Source: a virus
DNA: 64,000 bases
Reading direction: 5' to 3' (one strand)
Virus record (IMG/VR): IMGVR_UViG_3300042402_002564
Span: 1-64,000 of that record
Positions 7,508-17,749 of the stretch are shown here, in pieces. Position 1 is the stretch's first letter, and the number at the start of each line of letters is the position of its first letter. The notes below the pieces were generated by a model. It was not told the DNA's origin. It did not search any database and was given only the letters and a program-made list of their open reading frames with translations. The translations under genes and the position numbers were made by a program.

Positions 7508-8887
7508 ATGGCTTTATTAGTATCAGACAGTGGTGAATTACAGTCATTGAGATATCTGGTAAATAGCAATCGCAATATTCCAAGAAATTTAATTCTGAAG
7601 CTTTTTACTAGCAACACCACTCCAGCTGAGAGTGATGTTCCAACTCAATTGAAGTATTATGAACCATATGACGCATCTGGATCTGTTGGTTATGGAACCG
7701 CAGCAAGCACTGGATATCCTTTAGTAATTAATAATAGAAACGACGAAGATTATTCAAGACAATACGGTATTCTTCTGAATGGTAGTCAGTGGAATGTAAG
7801 AACAATTGTTACCCCAATTGCAACTCCAACTGGAAGTGGTAACATCAACGAATATACCATTACCGTATCTTCAACAACCAATATTGCTGTTGGTCATTAT
7901 GTATCTGGTGGTGGTGTAGGTTCTAATGCAACTGTTGCTGCAATTGACGGTAACGTAATTGTCCTTACTGTTAAGAACGCATCTACATTCAGCAACCAAG
8001 CACTAGAGTTTGGTAGAGGAACAACAACTGCTTCTTATGCTGAGCAGACCTTTACCTTTACTTCTGCTGCTAATAACTGCTATGGTTACTACCTAGTTAG
8101 AGCAAACAACATGCCTGTTGCTCTAAATGGTGTTCTTCACGCTGCTTCAGTAGGTATCGGTTCAACAATTTCTAAGGCACAGACTAGTGGAACCATCGGA
8201 CAGTCATTTGTAACTCTATTCCCATTCAAGTCTGAACCAACTGCAACTGGTATTGGATCTGAATTTACAATCACAGTATCTACAAATGCAGGTATTACCA
8301 CTAACCAAAGAGTTATTGGTGTAGGTATTGCTTCTGGTGCAACAGTTGTTGGTATCATGAATACCACTACTATTGTTCTTAGTAAGAAAAATACAGGATC
8401 TGTAAGCGGTGTTACAACATTCTTTAGAAATGTTACTGAAGATCTCTGTGTAGGTATGGGTGTTACCCATGGATTCCTTGCTGGAGAAACTGACGCTATT
8501 CCTGCTGGAACTGTTGTCACTGGTATTGATGAAAAAACTGGTATTGTATATCTGAGTAATGAACTCGATAACAACATTCAGTCTGCGACTGGTAACATCG
8601 TTTACTTTAACTTCAGTCAAGTTACTGCTACTGATCACGGATTAGTTCCTGGTGATGTAATTTATATTGCTGCTGGTGCTGCAAACACAACTACAACATC
8701 CGCAACTTATACAATCTTTGAGACTCCAAATACTAATACCTTTAGAACTGTTCCTGCCCTATCTGGTATTGGAAGTGCTACTCTTTATAGCAGCATCTTC
8801 TTCGCAGAAAGATTCACAAACGGTCCTTACAACATTCAGAACAACGGTGACCAAATCAAGGTTACTCTGAATATCAGCCTCGACTGA
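7508..8887 (+). CDS. Virion structural protein (beta-rich, Ser/Thr/Gly-rich)
   Basis: The 459-residue protein is beta-rich with little charge. It contains repeated modules in which a value/threshold-like motif recurs, for example TITVSSTTNIAVGHYVSGGGVG and FTITVSTNAGITTNQRVIGVGIASG, about 110 residues apart. These point to internal duplication of a beta-sandwich domain. It starts after an exact late promoter with an upstream GGAGA site, and ends at a strong terminator, so it is a single-gene transcription unit. That arrangement suggests a highly expressed virion protein. Codon use is richer in C-ending codons than the flanking fibre genes, also fitting high expression. The exact virion location cannot be read. 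Confidence 0.6.
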   Translation: MALLVSDSGELQSLRYLVNSNRNIPRNLILKLFTSNTTPAESDVPTQLKYYEPYDASGSVGYGTAASTGYPLVINNRNDEDYSRQYGILLNGSQWNVRTIVTPIATPTGSGNINEYTITVSSTTNIAVGHYVSGGGVGSNATVAAIDGNVIVLTVKNASTFSNQALEFGRGTTTASYAEQTFTFTSAANNCYGYYLVRANNMPVALNGVLHAASVGIGSTISKAQTSGTIGQSFVTLFPFKSEPTATGIGSEFTITVSTNAGITTNQRVIGVGIASGATVVGIMNTTTIVLSKKNTGSVSGVTTFFRNVTEDLCVGMGVTHGFLAGETDAIPAGTVVTGIDEKTGIVYLSNELDNNIQSATGNIVYFNFSQVTATDHGLVPGDVIYIAAGAANTTTTSATYTIFETPNTNTFRTVPALSGIGSATLYSSIFFAERFTNGPYNIQNNGDQIKVTLNISLD

Positions 8888-8913
8888 TTTACACTGCTTG
8901 ATATCTTTGTTAT

Positions 8914-8948
8914 GGGGGGATTGCCAAAGCGATCCCTCCTATTTTTTT
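8914..8948 (+). terminator. Rho-independent terminator
   Basis: An 11-bp stem (8914-8924 with 8929-8939, including two G-U wobbles) with a CAAA loop is followed by a T-rich tail (8940-8948). It ends the single-gene unit of the structural protein at 7508-8887. Confidence 0.88.
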
Positions 8949-8968
8949 ATCGGAGATAAGGGAATACT

Positions 8969-11530
8969 ATGCCAGCACGTAATGTAGGTATAAATTCAAC
9001 GTTTGAACAGCAACGACAAGTCATCAATTCAATTGCTGAGGATGTTTTTACTTTAACATCCTCTATTGTTGGATTTGGTAGTACTGGAATAACTGTTGAT
9101 GTTGATTATGCACCAAATGCTGGTGTCGCAACTTATTCGCAAACCTCTGGTATTGCTACTTATGCTGCTACTGCAGGAATAGTTTCTTATGCTAATTTAG
9201 CTGGAGTTGCAACATATGCATCAACTTCTGGATCTGCTGTTCAAGCACAAACTGCAGCATTTGCTGATGTTGTTGGTGTAGCGTCTTATTCATCAATTTC
9301 TGGTATTGCAACGTATGCTGTAGTTTCTGGCGTTGCTACTTATGCTTCTGTTTCTGGAATATCAACATATTCCTCATTATCTGGATCTGCTTCTATAGCG
9401 AGTTATTCTCCTGTTGCTGGATTTGCCACTGTTGCTGCTAATCTAACAGGAGTACCAAATCTTAATGTTGGTATTCTTACTGCTAGTAAATTTGTTGCTG
9501 ATGATGCAGAGTTTACTGGAATATTAACAGCACAAAGTCTTAAGTCGAGTTCTGGTTATATTCTTTCTCCAGATAATCAACAATCAATAAGAATTTTTAG
9601 TAGTAGTGGATCTGTAACATTTCCATTAGGAATTGGGTCCGATATAAATGTTGCTGGTATCATAACTGGAACAAAGTTATATGGTGATGCTTCTAATGTA
9701 ACTGGAATCGTTACTGATGGCATCTCATCTATTGTTGCTGGTGGTAATATAATTGTTCAGCAAACAGGGAATGTTGCTATTGTAACTGCTGTATTGGCAG
9801 GTGGTGGAGGAGGATTTTTTGAAGGCGGAACTGCTGGAATTGGAACAACATCTGCAGTTGGAATTGGAACAACTATACCAACAGAAAAATTAACAGTTAA
9901 AGGTAATGTTTCTGTTACTGGTAATATTATTCTTACTGGAGAAATAAGTTCTCCAACTAGAATTAAGTTTGGTAGTGGTGGGGAAAATATAAAAATTGGA
10001 GATTTAACTGGTGGTTTTGGTTCTGCAAACGTTGCGATTGGAGATCAGGCATTAGGACTAAACAATGGTGGTCTTGGTCATAATATTGCTATTGGACAAC
10101 TTTCCTATTATGCAGTAACTTCTGGACAATATAACATTGGACTTGGAGATCGTGCTGGACAAAATTTAACTACGGGATCTTATAATGTAATCATTGGTTC
10201 TTATAATGGACAGACTGGATTAGATATTAGAACATCATCAAATAATGTAGTCATTGCTGATGGTGCGGGTAATATTCGTCAGTATATTAATTCAAGTGGT
10301 AATGTTGGATTTGGTACAATCGATCCATCAGATAGATTAACTGTTTCTGGTAGAATACAGATACAACAAGATTCTGGTTCCAATAATAGAATTGTTTTTA
10401 GAGGACAACCATCATCCTCTTATCGTTGGAGTATTGATAACTACTCATCCAATAATGAATTTAGAATTTTTAGAGAAGATGATGCAACTGCTGCAAATGG
10501 TTTTGTTGCTGTTAGTATAAGTACTACTGGAACTTTAAATGCTACTAAATTTTCTGGAGATGGATCTTTATTAACTGGAATTACTGCTCTAGGGTCTGGA
10601 ATTCAAATCAAAGATGATGATGTTCTTGTAGGAACTGCAGCAACAGTAAATTTTGGATCTAACTTAAATGTTACTCTTTCCTCTGGCATTGCTACTGTCT
10701 CTGGGAATGGATTGGCAACTTATGCAAATATATCTGGTATTGCAACTTATGCATCTACTGCTGGGATTTCTACAACTTCTTCTTATGCAACTTCATCAGG
10801 AATTTCTACTTATGCTAGTTCATCAGGAATCTCTACTTACGCAACTTCATCGGGAATATCTTCTAGTTTAATTGCTACAGCAAGTGTTAATACTTCTGGA
10901 ATTATTACAGCATCTTCCTTCTCTGGATCTGGTTCTGGACTTACAAATCTTCCAGCTGCACAACTTACAGGATCACTGCCAGCAATTGATGGTTCTGCTT
11001 TAATAAATGTAACTGCATCTGGAACTGGTATTGTAGTTGAAGATAATAATGTAAATGTTGGATCTGCAGTAACAGTCAATTTTGGAACTGGACTTGATGT
11101 TACATTCAGTTCTGGTATAGCAACTGTATCATCATCTGGTGGTTCACTACAATCTAGAATAACAGTTAGTGGAGTAACTACATCAATTCCTAATCTTGGG
11201 ATTGGTAATACTGATATTACTGGATTTAAATCTTATTCATTAATGAAAGTTGGATTATCTACCGCAGGATGGATAAGACTATATACTGATAGTACATCTA
11301 GAACGAACGATGTGACCAGAAGTGTTGGAGAAGATCCAGCACCTGGAAGTGGAGTGATTGCTGAGGTTGTAACTACTGGAATATCAACTCAACAAATAAT
11401 TACTCCTTTTGTTATGGGTGGCAATATGGATACTCCCGTCACCGATAAAATTTATGTTGCTATAACCAATTTATCTGGTTCGACGCAAACAATCACCGCA
11501 AATCTCACCATTCTTCAACTGGAGGCATAA
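8969..11530 (+). CDS. Large tail fibre protein with decapeptide repeats and head-type beta-roll
   Basis: The 853-residue protein has two blocks of near-decapeptide repeats of the form ATYASxSGIS/A (about residues 50-150 and 580-635). Between them is a segment with NVAIGDQALG, NIAIGQLSYYA, NIGLGDRAG and NVIIGSYNG (about 355-425). This is the NxAIG-type repeat of trimeric adhesin heads and long tail fibres. Repeats such as these build trimeric beta-helical shafts. A GGAGA ribosome binding site precedes the start. The next gene follows after six bases. It is likely a host-recognition fibre; no chaperone or autoprotease domain is recognised at the C-terminus. Confidence 0.75.
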   Translation: MPARNVGINSTFEQQRQVINSIAEDVFTLTSSIVGFGSTGITVDVDYAPNAGVATYSQTSGIATYAATAGIVSYANLAGVATYASTSGSAVQAQTAAFADVVGVASYSSISGIATYAVVSGVATYASVSGISTYSSLSGSASIASYSPVAGFATVAANLTGVPNLNVGILTASKFVADDAEFTGILTAQSLKSSSGYILSPDNQQSIRIFSSSGSVTFPLGIGSDINVAGIITGTKLYGDASNVTGIVTDGISSIVAGGNIIVQQTGNVAIVTAVLAGGGGGFFEGGTAGIGTTSAVGIGTTIPTEKLTVKGNVSVTGNIILTGEISSPTRIKFGSGGENIKIGDLTGGFGSANVAIGDQALGLNNGGLGHNIAIGQLSYYAVTSGQYNIGLGDRAGQNLTTGSYNVIIGSYNGQTGLDIRTSSNNVVIADGAGNIRQYINSSGNVGFGTIDPSDRLTVSGRIQIQQDSGSNNRIVFRGQPSSSYRWSIDNYSSNNEFRIFREDDATAANGFVAVSISTTGTLNATKFSGDGSLLTGITALGSGIQIKDDDVLVGTAATVNFGSNLNVTLSSGIATVSGNGLATYANISGIATYASTAGISTTSSYATSSGISTYASSSGISTYATSSGISSSLIATASVNTSGIITASSFSGSGSGLTNLPAAQLTGSLPAIDGSALINVTASGTGIVVEDNNVNVGSAVTVNFGTGLDVTFSSGIATVSSSGGSLQSRITVSGVTTSIPNLGIGNTDITGFKSYSLMKVGLSTAGWIRLYTDSTSRTNDVTRSVGEDPAPGSGVIAEVVTTGISTQQIITPFVMGGNMDTPVTDKIYVAITNLSGSTQTITANLTILQLEA

Positions 11531-11536
11531 GGATAA

Positions 11537-13465
11537 ATGGCAATCTCTACAAATACTTTTAGAGTTAATCCAGGTTGGGCAAGATCTGATGTTATTAGTC
11601 AGATGGAGAGTGCTTTAACTTGGTTAGGTTGGCATTCTGGAACTGAAACTGGTCAAGTTGTTGGACTCAGTAGTTTTTGGGGTGGTGGTAATACTGGTGT
11701 TACCGAGTATTATTACGATGTCAGACAAAAATCTACAAGTGGTGTTGGAACAAATGCTAGCTTTTTTGTTTATAGAGACACTATTGGGGTTAGATATGTT
11801 CTTGTAAATCGTCCTGGTGTTGGATATACTGGTGGTGAATTAATTGTCCTTGATGGAAATAGCATCGGTGGAATTTCAAGTGGTGCAGCAGACTTATCGT
11901 TTAAAGTTTGTGTAAATGAAACAGTAACGGGTGGAACTAATATTTCTATAGCAGTAACAAATATTGTTTATGGTGGAACTGATTATACGTGGAGATTTTC
12001 GGGTTCAGATAGAAATGGAGTAATTGGTTCAGGTCAAACTCATATTACCGTAAGAGAAGGTGATGTGGTAAGTATTGGTAATAGTTATACTAATTCATTT
12101 AATCCCGCTCTTGCAAATCCAACTCCATATACGACAAGTAATACAAATACAAATAGAGATCGTGGAATGATTGCAGGTCAAAATTCTGGTGGTATTCCAT
12201 ATAATAATTTTATTGTTTTTAGACCTAAAATCGGACAAGCAGGAACATATACCTTTAGAGGTACAGGGAGTAATCTTGGACCAGAAATGGGTAGATTGAT
12301 TGTTCAACCTTGGAGTGGAAATCCTGGTGATAGAACATTAGTTGGAATAGGATCAACAAATACTTTCTGGGATAAAGATTTATCAACAACTTATCCTTGG
12401 GCAGTTCAAAATCATAAGATACAAGATAATAAACGGTATGGATCTACTTATCGTATTTTTAGAGAATATACTGCTGGGTATCTTGATATTGTAACATGTA
12501 GTGGATATAGTTCTTACTATGGTGGGGAATATTATGGTAACGTTGATAATAACAATACCGACACTTCCGATTATCATGGCGGAACAGCGTCTCCCAAAAG
12601 AGCTGCTGGATCTACTCTTTTAGATTACCCATCTAATAATATAAGTGATATAAGGGACAGTGGAATGTCATTGGCAGAATATGCCACTTTGACGACCCAG
12701 ATTATGCGTTTGGCAACTGTTAATCACGGAACAAATTATGGATTTAATTTGGATTTAAATGTATTTAAATCTAACCTTGACCCTAGGTTTGCAGTATTTT
12801 CTTATAGAGCATCTAATTTATCATCAACACATCTTACTACAAATACTTTTGATACTTGGTTTTTCCACAACTTTACTACTGATATTTGGGATTTGGATCA
12901 TGTATTTCTTGGTGGAATGACTGTGATTTATCCTACAACTGGGAATACAACAAATCCAACATTAACGTTTAGAACTTATTTGAGCTCCAAAGATCCAGAT
13001 AATCTTAATTCTGGAGCAAAAAGAACTGCAGAATTTCCTTATCAAGATAATAGGGGATACACTTCTGGTTCGGACAATTATGTTGATTGGATTATAGAAT
13101 CGACTGCATATCCATTTGACATGACTCCGTATACCACAAGAATGTATTATAGGTCTAATGATTCTGTTCTTACTTATGGTGGTGGATATCCCAATACTGA
13201 TGGTGGAAATGAAAGAGTGTCTCCAGATGCAAACTTTAATGCCGTTATAAAAGGATTGCCGATTAGTGGATGCCTTCTTCCTATTCCATACTATTTGCCA
13301 GATGACTTTGTTTTGATTCAATTTTATTACAATGCTGCAAGTGCAAATATTCAACAGGGAGATACAATTACAATAAGTCCCAGTGAAGTTTATACTGTAA
13401 TTACTGGATCTTATAATCAAACAACAGTGACTCGTGGAATTTTATTCTGTGCGAGGACTGTTTGA
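11537..13465 (+). CDS. Virion structural/fibre protein
   Basis: The 642-residue protein is rich in Gly, Ser, Thr, Tyr and Asn, with almost no Cys or Lys clusters. The N-terminus, with WARSDVISQMESALTWLGWH, looks alpha-helical and may bind another fibre part. The rest is beta-rich with a GxGYTGGELIVL module. It lies between the large fibre and a small companion gene in one operon, with very short gaps. No enzymatic motif is recognised. A role in the adsorption apparatus is inferred from position and composition. Confidence 0.6.
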   Translation: MAISTNTFRVNPGWARSDVISQMESALTWLGWHSGTETGQVVGLSSFWGGGNTGVTEYYYDVRQKSTSGVGTNASFFVYRDTIGVRYVLVNRPGVGYTGGELIVLDGNSIGGISSGAADLSFKVCVNETVTGGTNISIAVTNIVYGGTDYTWRFSGSDRNGVIGSGQTHITVREGDVVSIGNSYTNSFNPALANPTPYTTSNTNTNRDRGMIAGQNSGGIPYNNFIVFRPKIGQAGTYTFRGTGSNLGPEMGRLIVQPWSGNPGDRTLVGIGSTNTFWDKDLSTTYPWAVQNHKIQDNKRYGSTYRIFREYTAGYLDIVTCSGYSSYYGGEYYGNVDNNNTDTSDYHGGTASPKRAAGSTLLDYPSNNISDIRDSGMSLAEYATLTTQIMRLATVNHGTNYGFNLDLNVFKSNLDPRFAVFSYRASNLSSTHLTTNTFDTWFFHNFTTDIWDLDHVFLGGMTVIYPTTGNTTNPTLTFRTYLSSKDPDNLNSGAKRTAEFPYQDNRGYTSGSDNYVDWIIESTAYPFDMTPYTTRMYYRSNDSVLTYGGGYPNTDGGNERVSPDANFNAVIKGLPISGCLLPIPYYLPDDFVLIQFYYNAASANIQQGDTITISPSEVYTVITGSYNQTTVTRGILFCARTV

Positions 13466-13695
13466 TGGCTAATTTTACTTTTGCATCAGTAACAACAGCA
13501 AGAGTTGGAATTGCATCAACAGAGACAATTTATTCTAATATAGTTGGTGTTGCTTTATCTGTTACAACAACAAATGGGACAATTCCAATGGGGAATATAT
13601 CAGGAATGATCATTGATAATTCTCGTCCTGGTACATTAACTGGAAGAAGACCTCAAACTGGTCAAGTATTCCCTCGTGGAATTTACAATAAATAA
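13465..13695 (+). CDS. Small virion-associated protein (76 aa)
   Basis: The ATG at 13465 overlaps the previous stop (TGATG), giving a 76-residue protein beginning MANFTFASVTTARVGIAS and ending QVFPRGIYNK. An alternative TTG three bases upstream adds one residue and is less likely. It is beta-rich and resembles the small domains at fibre junctions. Coupling to the upstream gene suggests the two products act together. The function is unknown. Confidence 0.55.
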   Translation: MANFTFASVTTARVGIASTETIYSNIVGVALSVTTTNGTIPMGNISGMIIDNSRPGTLTGRRPQTGQVFPRGIYNK

Positions 13696-13705
13696 AACAT
13701 ATAGA

Positions 13706-13726
13706 TCTACAATTTAAGATTGTAGA
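13706..13726 (+). terminator. Hairpin with weak terminator character
   Basis: TCTACAAT (13706-13713) and ATTGTAGA (13719-13726) form a perfect 8-bp stem around a TTAAG loop in the 36-base gap before the giant fibre gene. The downstream sequence is AT-rich but has no clean T-run, so it may attenuate or stabilise mRNA instead of terminating. Confidence 0.5.
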
Positions 13727-13731
13727 ATTAA

Positions 13732-16700
13732 ATGGCAGTATACTCCTACACATCTTCTGCCACTTTAAATATTACAGACGGATATGATGGCGATTTACTA
13801 GGGTCATATCCAGGATATTTTGTATCTACATATAGCGAAGAAAAAACATCTTTCGATTATAATAAAGATTCTATAGTTACCTATGATGTATGGGACTATG
13901 GAAGTATATCTGATGCAATAACTGAAGATGAAGATTATGGAGAAATAACCGCTACCATTGAATTATGGTATCAAATACAAGATTATGGTACGTTAGAAGT
14001 TAATACTACAAGATCTCCTTATGGGGAAATTAATTTTGGTGATTTTGCAGATTCTCGTTTAATCCGAGTTAGTGTTGGGGGAGTTCAATTTGCTCTGTTT
14101 GGTAGGGCAGCAACTGAAGTAATATTTAATCCTGTTAATAGAGTCTTTGATATTGAAGGTGCTGCTACTGTTAGGGCTACGTTGGCTTCTGCTGGTAACG
14201 GCATTGTCAACTTCCCTCGCGTCAAAGCGACAGATTCTGTGGGATTTTCTTCTCCAGAGTCTGTCTTTTTGTTGAAAATTCAAGGAAGTGCTGTTACTTA
14301 TCCAGTATTCTATGAAGGAGATAGAGTATTTGATATTGAAGGAACGGCAGATGAATCTATAACTTATGATTACAATGACTCTTCTAAACTTGATCTTAAT
14401 AGTGATGATTATGGATTTATTACTGAAGCTCTTTCTAGAACAGAAGACTTTGGATTAATAACTGAAGGTCAAGATATTCAAAGATGGGACTCTGAAGCAG
14501 AAGATTGGGGTCTTATTACTGAAGATATTACCGTTAATCTTTACGGTAAATTTAAATTATTCGGTAAAGGTGAAGAGAGCTTTATATTTGCAAATTATGA
14601 TGGATCTTGGGGTAATAAGCAACCAAGACTACTTGGTACTGCTAAAGATTATTCAACACCAAAAATTAATGGATCTGGAAAGATTACTCTTGAAGGAACT
14701 CCTCGCGTCCAAATTAGGATGCACTACAAGGCGGATGGTGGATGGGATAGATATCCAGACAGATTCCGTGGTGGATCACTATTTGGATTTAGTAGTGCTA
14801 CTCAAACTTCTACATTTACAGAATCTCCAACAGGAAAACTATTCTCAGTACAGAGTACAACTACATTTAGTGCAGTAAGAGATGAAGTTGGTATTAGTGA
14901 TGAGGATATTTTAGTCAGAGGTAATGCAAATTATATTGTTATCTTTAATGAAGTTGATAGGGTACTTACCTTTAGCAACATTGAAGATAATAGCAGGGTA
15001 TATTCATATAATGAAACTTCAATTGTTAATGTTGAAGGAATCGATTATGGATTTGTAAGTGAATCTCCAACATTATTTGAAGATTATCAAAATATAACTG
15101 GAGATGCTTATTATCCATGGGAAATTGATGACTATGGATTCTTAACACCAGATAGACCACTATTCCCATATGGTGTTGCAAGAATTATTAGCACTACTGC
15201 TGATAGTCAGACTAAGATTTATATTGGTGATGGGTTAACTTCCATCAATGGCAATGCTAAGGTATATGTATTACCTAAGCATAATGGATCTGGATTTATC
15301 AGAATTGCTGGTGAACTTATTGAGAAGAACACTGAAAATTATGTTGGTTCTGGATCACTGTTTGGATTCTCCAGCACATCTGAGTCTACTGCTGTTGTTG
15401 AAGAATCTAAGGAACTCTTCAAGTTCATTGGTAATGCAGTTGAGAAGAATACTGAGAATTATGTTGGATCTGGATTATTCTCCACACTTGGTGGATCCGC
15501 AGAATCTTATGGTCCAAATCCAGAAGAACAAGGAGAACTTTTTACATTCTCTGGATCTGCTGTTGAAAGAAATGCAGAATCTTACGTTGGTTCTGGATCA
15601 CTCTTCAGTATTAGTGGACATGCAGAAAGAGTTACATATCACTACAATGAATCTTCAATAGTTGATATTGAATCTTATGATTATGGATTTATTACTGAAA
15701 CTCCACTATTTGAATCATCTTGTGACACTATTTCTGATTACTCTTCTGAACTGATTAGTACTTATGCTGATGAAATAGTATCTGAATTTGGATGTGTTGA
15801 TGTTGGTGATGATTATGGATTAGTTGGTGATCAAACCATATATCCATGGCAGCGTGATGATTATGGATTTATTATTCCAGATGCTCCAAGAAGACCATAT
15901 GGTAAGTTTGAGTTTATCAGTGGAACTACTGATGCTCAAACTAAGGTATACATTGGATCTGGTTCACTATTTGGATTCTCCAGTACAACTGAAGCAACTG
16001 TTGTACAAGCAGAATCTAAAGGACTCTTTAGAATTTCTGGTAATGCTGCTGAGTCTACAACTCCTGCAACTGAAATTGGATCTGGATCCATATTTACATT
16101 TGTATCCTTTACTGAGACTGCTACTTATAATCCACCAGAATCTACTGAACTATTCAAGATTTCTGGTGAAGCATATGTATTGATTGCACCAGATTATCCT
16201 GGTAGTGGAACTATTACCGTTAGCGGTGAGGCAAGAATTTATGTCTTACCTAAGCATAATGGTTCTGGATTCGTTCATATTTTTGGTAATGCTGCTGAAT
16301 CAACAACTCCTGCAACTGAAATTGGTTCTGGATCCATATTTACATTTGTATCCTTTACTGAGACTGCAGTATTTAATCCTGCAGAATCTACAGAACTCTT
16401 CAAGATTACTGGTTCTGCAGTTGAGAAAAGTTCACCAGGACCAGATGGATCTGGAACTATTGAACTTAATGGTTCTGCAACAACCATCTTTAGACTTAAG
16501 GTTACTGAAACTGGAAGAGAACCAATTAAGGTTACTGGTAATGCTACAGAATCTACAACACCAGCAACTGAGATTGGATCTGGTTCACTCTTTGGATTCT
16601 CTAGCACAACTGAATCTACTTCTAATGCTGAGACTTCCAGAGAACTCTTCAGATTCTCTGGAACTGCAGTTGAGAAGAACACTGAGAATTACGTTGGTTC

Positions 16701-17712
16701 TGGTAATGTCAATATTGAAGGTAGTGCAACTACAATTTTTAGACTCAGAGTTACTGAGACTGGAAGAGAACCAATCAGAATTACTGGTAATGTAATTGAG
16801 AAGAATACAGAATCTTATCTTGGTTCTGGTTCACTCTTTGGATTCTCCAGTACAACAGAGTCTACATCTAATGCTGAGACCTCCAAAGAACTCTTCAAGT
16901 TCTCTGGAACTGCAACAGAACTTGTTTCTTATAATCCACCAGAAGTTGGTGAATTTATTAAACTTAGTGGAACTGCAGTTGAGAGAAATACTGAATCCTA
17001 TCTTGGAACTGGTTCACTCTTCGGATTCTCTGGTGCATCTGAGTCTATTTCTAATGCCGAGACTTCTAAAGAGCTCTTTAGATTCTCTGGTAAAGGTCAA
17101 GAATCTACAACTCCAGCACCACATATTGGTTCTGGTTCTATCTTTACTTTCGTATCATTTACAGAATCCACTTCTGTATCTGAAGTATCAACTGAACTCT
17201 TCAGATTCTCTGGAACTGCTGAAGAGAAGAATACCGAATCTTATATTGGAACTGGTTCACTCTTCGGATTCTCTAGCACAACTGAAGCATCTGGTTCTAA
17301 TCCTCCAGAATCAACAATTCTCTTTAGATTCGCTGGTAAAGGTGAGGAGTCTACAACTCCTGCTCCACATGTTGGATCTGGTTCCATCTTTACATTTGTA
17401 TCCTTCACTGAAACTAGAACCGTATCTGAAGTATCAACTGAACTCTTCAGATTCTCTGGAACTGCTGAAGAGAAGAATACTGAAGCATATAAAGGAACAG
17501 GACTTATTACTTCTATCGGAAGTAAGAGCACCACAATCTTCAGAGTTAGAGTTATTTCCGATGGTTCTCTCCTCAGAATTAATGGAAATCTTCGTGAAGC
17601 ATTTGCATATGGTTTATATAATGGATACGATGAAATTCAAATTAGTGGAGAATCTAGAGATAGAAAGATTAAGGCAGAACCTAAGAAGCCACCAAGAATA
17701 TATGTAATCTAA
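13732..17712 (+). CDS. Giant repetitive tail fibre/adhesin (1326 aa)
   Basis: The 1326-residue protein is built from two repeat classes. The N-terminal half contains DYGFITE-type repeats (DDYGFITEAL, DFGLITEG, DWGLITED, DYGFVSES, DDYGFLTPD). From about residue 340 to 1270 there are many copies of a unit containing GSGSLFGFSSTTE, SKELFKFSGTAVEKNTE and TPATEIGSGSIFTFVSF. DNA-level copies are very similar, so recombination between them could vary length. Cys is almost absent. The C-terminus is basic with a KAEPKKPPRIYV tail. It is most likely a long fibre or adhesin. A late promoter for the next gene starts three bases after its stop. No catalytic domain is seen. Confidence 0.75.
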   Translation: MAVYSYTSSATLNITDGYDGDLLGSYPGYFVSTYSEEKTSFDYNKDSIVTYDVWDYGSISDAITEDEDYGEITATIELWYQIQDYGTLEVNTTRSPYGEINFGDFADSRLIRVSVGGVQFALFGRAATEVIFNPVNRVFDIEGAATVRATLASAGNGIVNFPRVKATDSVGFSSPESVFLLKIQGSAVTYPVFYEGDRVFDIEGTADESITYDYNDSSKLDLNSDDYGFITEALSRTEDFGLITEGQDIQRWDSEAEDWGLITEDITVNLYGKFKLFGKGEESFIFANYDGSWGNKQPRLLGTAKDYSTPKINGSGKITLEGTPRVQIRMHYKADGGWDRYPDRFRGGSLFGFSSATQTSTFTESPTGKLFSVQSTTTFSAVRDEVGISDEDILVRGNANYIVIFNEVDRVLTFSNIEDNSRVYSYNETSIVNVEGIDYGFVSESPTLFEDYQNITGDAYYPWEIDDYGFLTPDRPLFPYGVARIISTTADSQTKIYIGDGLTSINGNAKVYVLPKHNGSGFIRIAGELIEKNTENYVGSGSLFGFSSTSESTAVVEESKELFKFIGNAVEKNTENYVGSGLFSTLGGSAESYGPNPEEQGELFTFSGSAVERNAESYVGSGSLFSISGHAERVTYHYNESSIVDIESYDYGFITETPLFESSCDTISDYSSELISTYADEIVSEFGCVDVGDDYGLVGDQTIYPWQRDDYGFIIPDAPRRPYGKFEFISGTTDAQTKVYIGSGSLFGFSSTTEATVVQAESKGLFRISGNAAESTTPATEIGSGSIFTFVSFTETATYNPPESTELFKISGEAYVLIAPDYPGSGTITVSGEARIYVLPKHNGSGFVHIFGNAAESTTPATEIGSGSIFTFVSFTETAVFNPAESTELFKITGSAVEKSSPGPDGSGTIELNGSATTIFRLKVTETGREPIKVTGNATESTTPATEIGSGSLFGFSSTTESTSNAETSRELFRFSGTAVEKNTENYVGSGNVNIEGSATTIFRLRVTETGREPIRITGNVIEKNTESYLGSGSLFGFSSTTESTSNAETSKELFKFSGTATELVSYNPPEVGEFIKLSGTAVERNTESYLGTGSLFGFSGASESISNAETSKELFRFSGKGQESTTPAPHIGSGSIFTFVSFTESTSVSEVSTELFRFSGTAEEKNTESYIGTGSLFGFSSTTEASGSNPPESTILFRFAGKGEESTTPAPHVGSGSIFTFVSFTETRTVSEVSTELFRFSGTAEEKNTEAYKGTGLITSIGSKSTTIFRVRVISDGSLLRINGNLREAFAYGLYNGYDEIQISGESRDRKIKAEPKKPPRIYVI

Positions 17713-17714
17713 AA

Positions 17715-17722
17715 TATAAATA
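17715..17722 (+). promoter_or_regulatory. T4-type late promoter (TATAAATA)
   Basis: An exact TATAAATA box lies 27 bases before the ATG at 17750 and directly behind the giant fibre stop codon. Confidence 0.85.
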
Positions 17723-17749
17723 ATCTTAAGAATATTTTTTCCCTTTTTA

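Noticed and set aside
8137-8638. Reverse-strand frames of about 140 residues inside the structural gene at 7508
   Set aside because: They mirror the coding strand with no start signal and unusual composition; the forward gene has a promoter and terminator.
15248-17707. Several long forward frames (up to 303 residues) inside the giant fibre gene
   Set aside because: They are Leu-rich shifted readings of the repeats (LFGFSS read as other frames) and exist only because repeats suppress stops. The frame at 13732-17712 has sensible fibre composition, a start and a position behind a gap.
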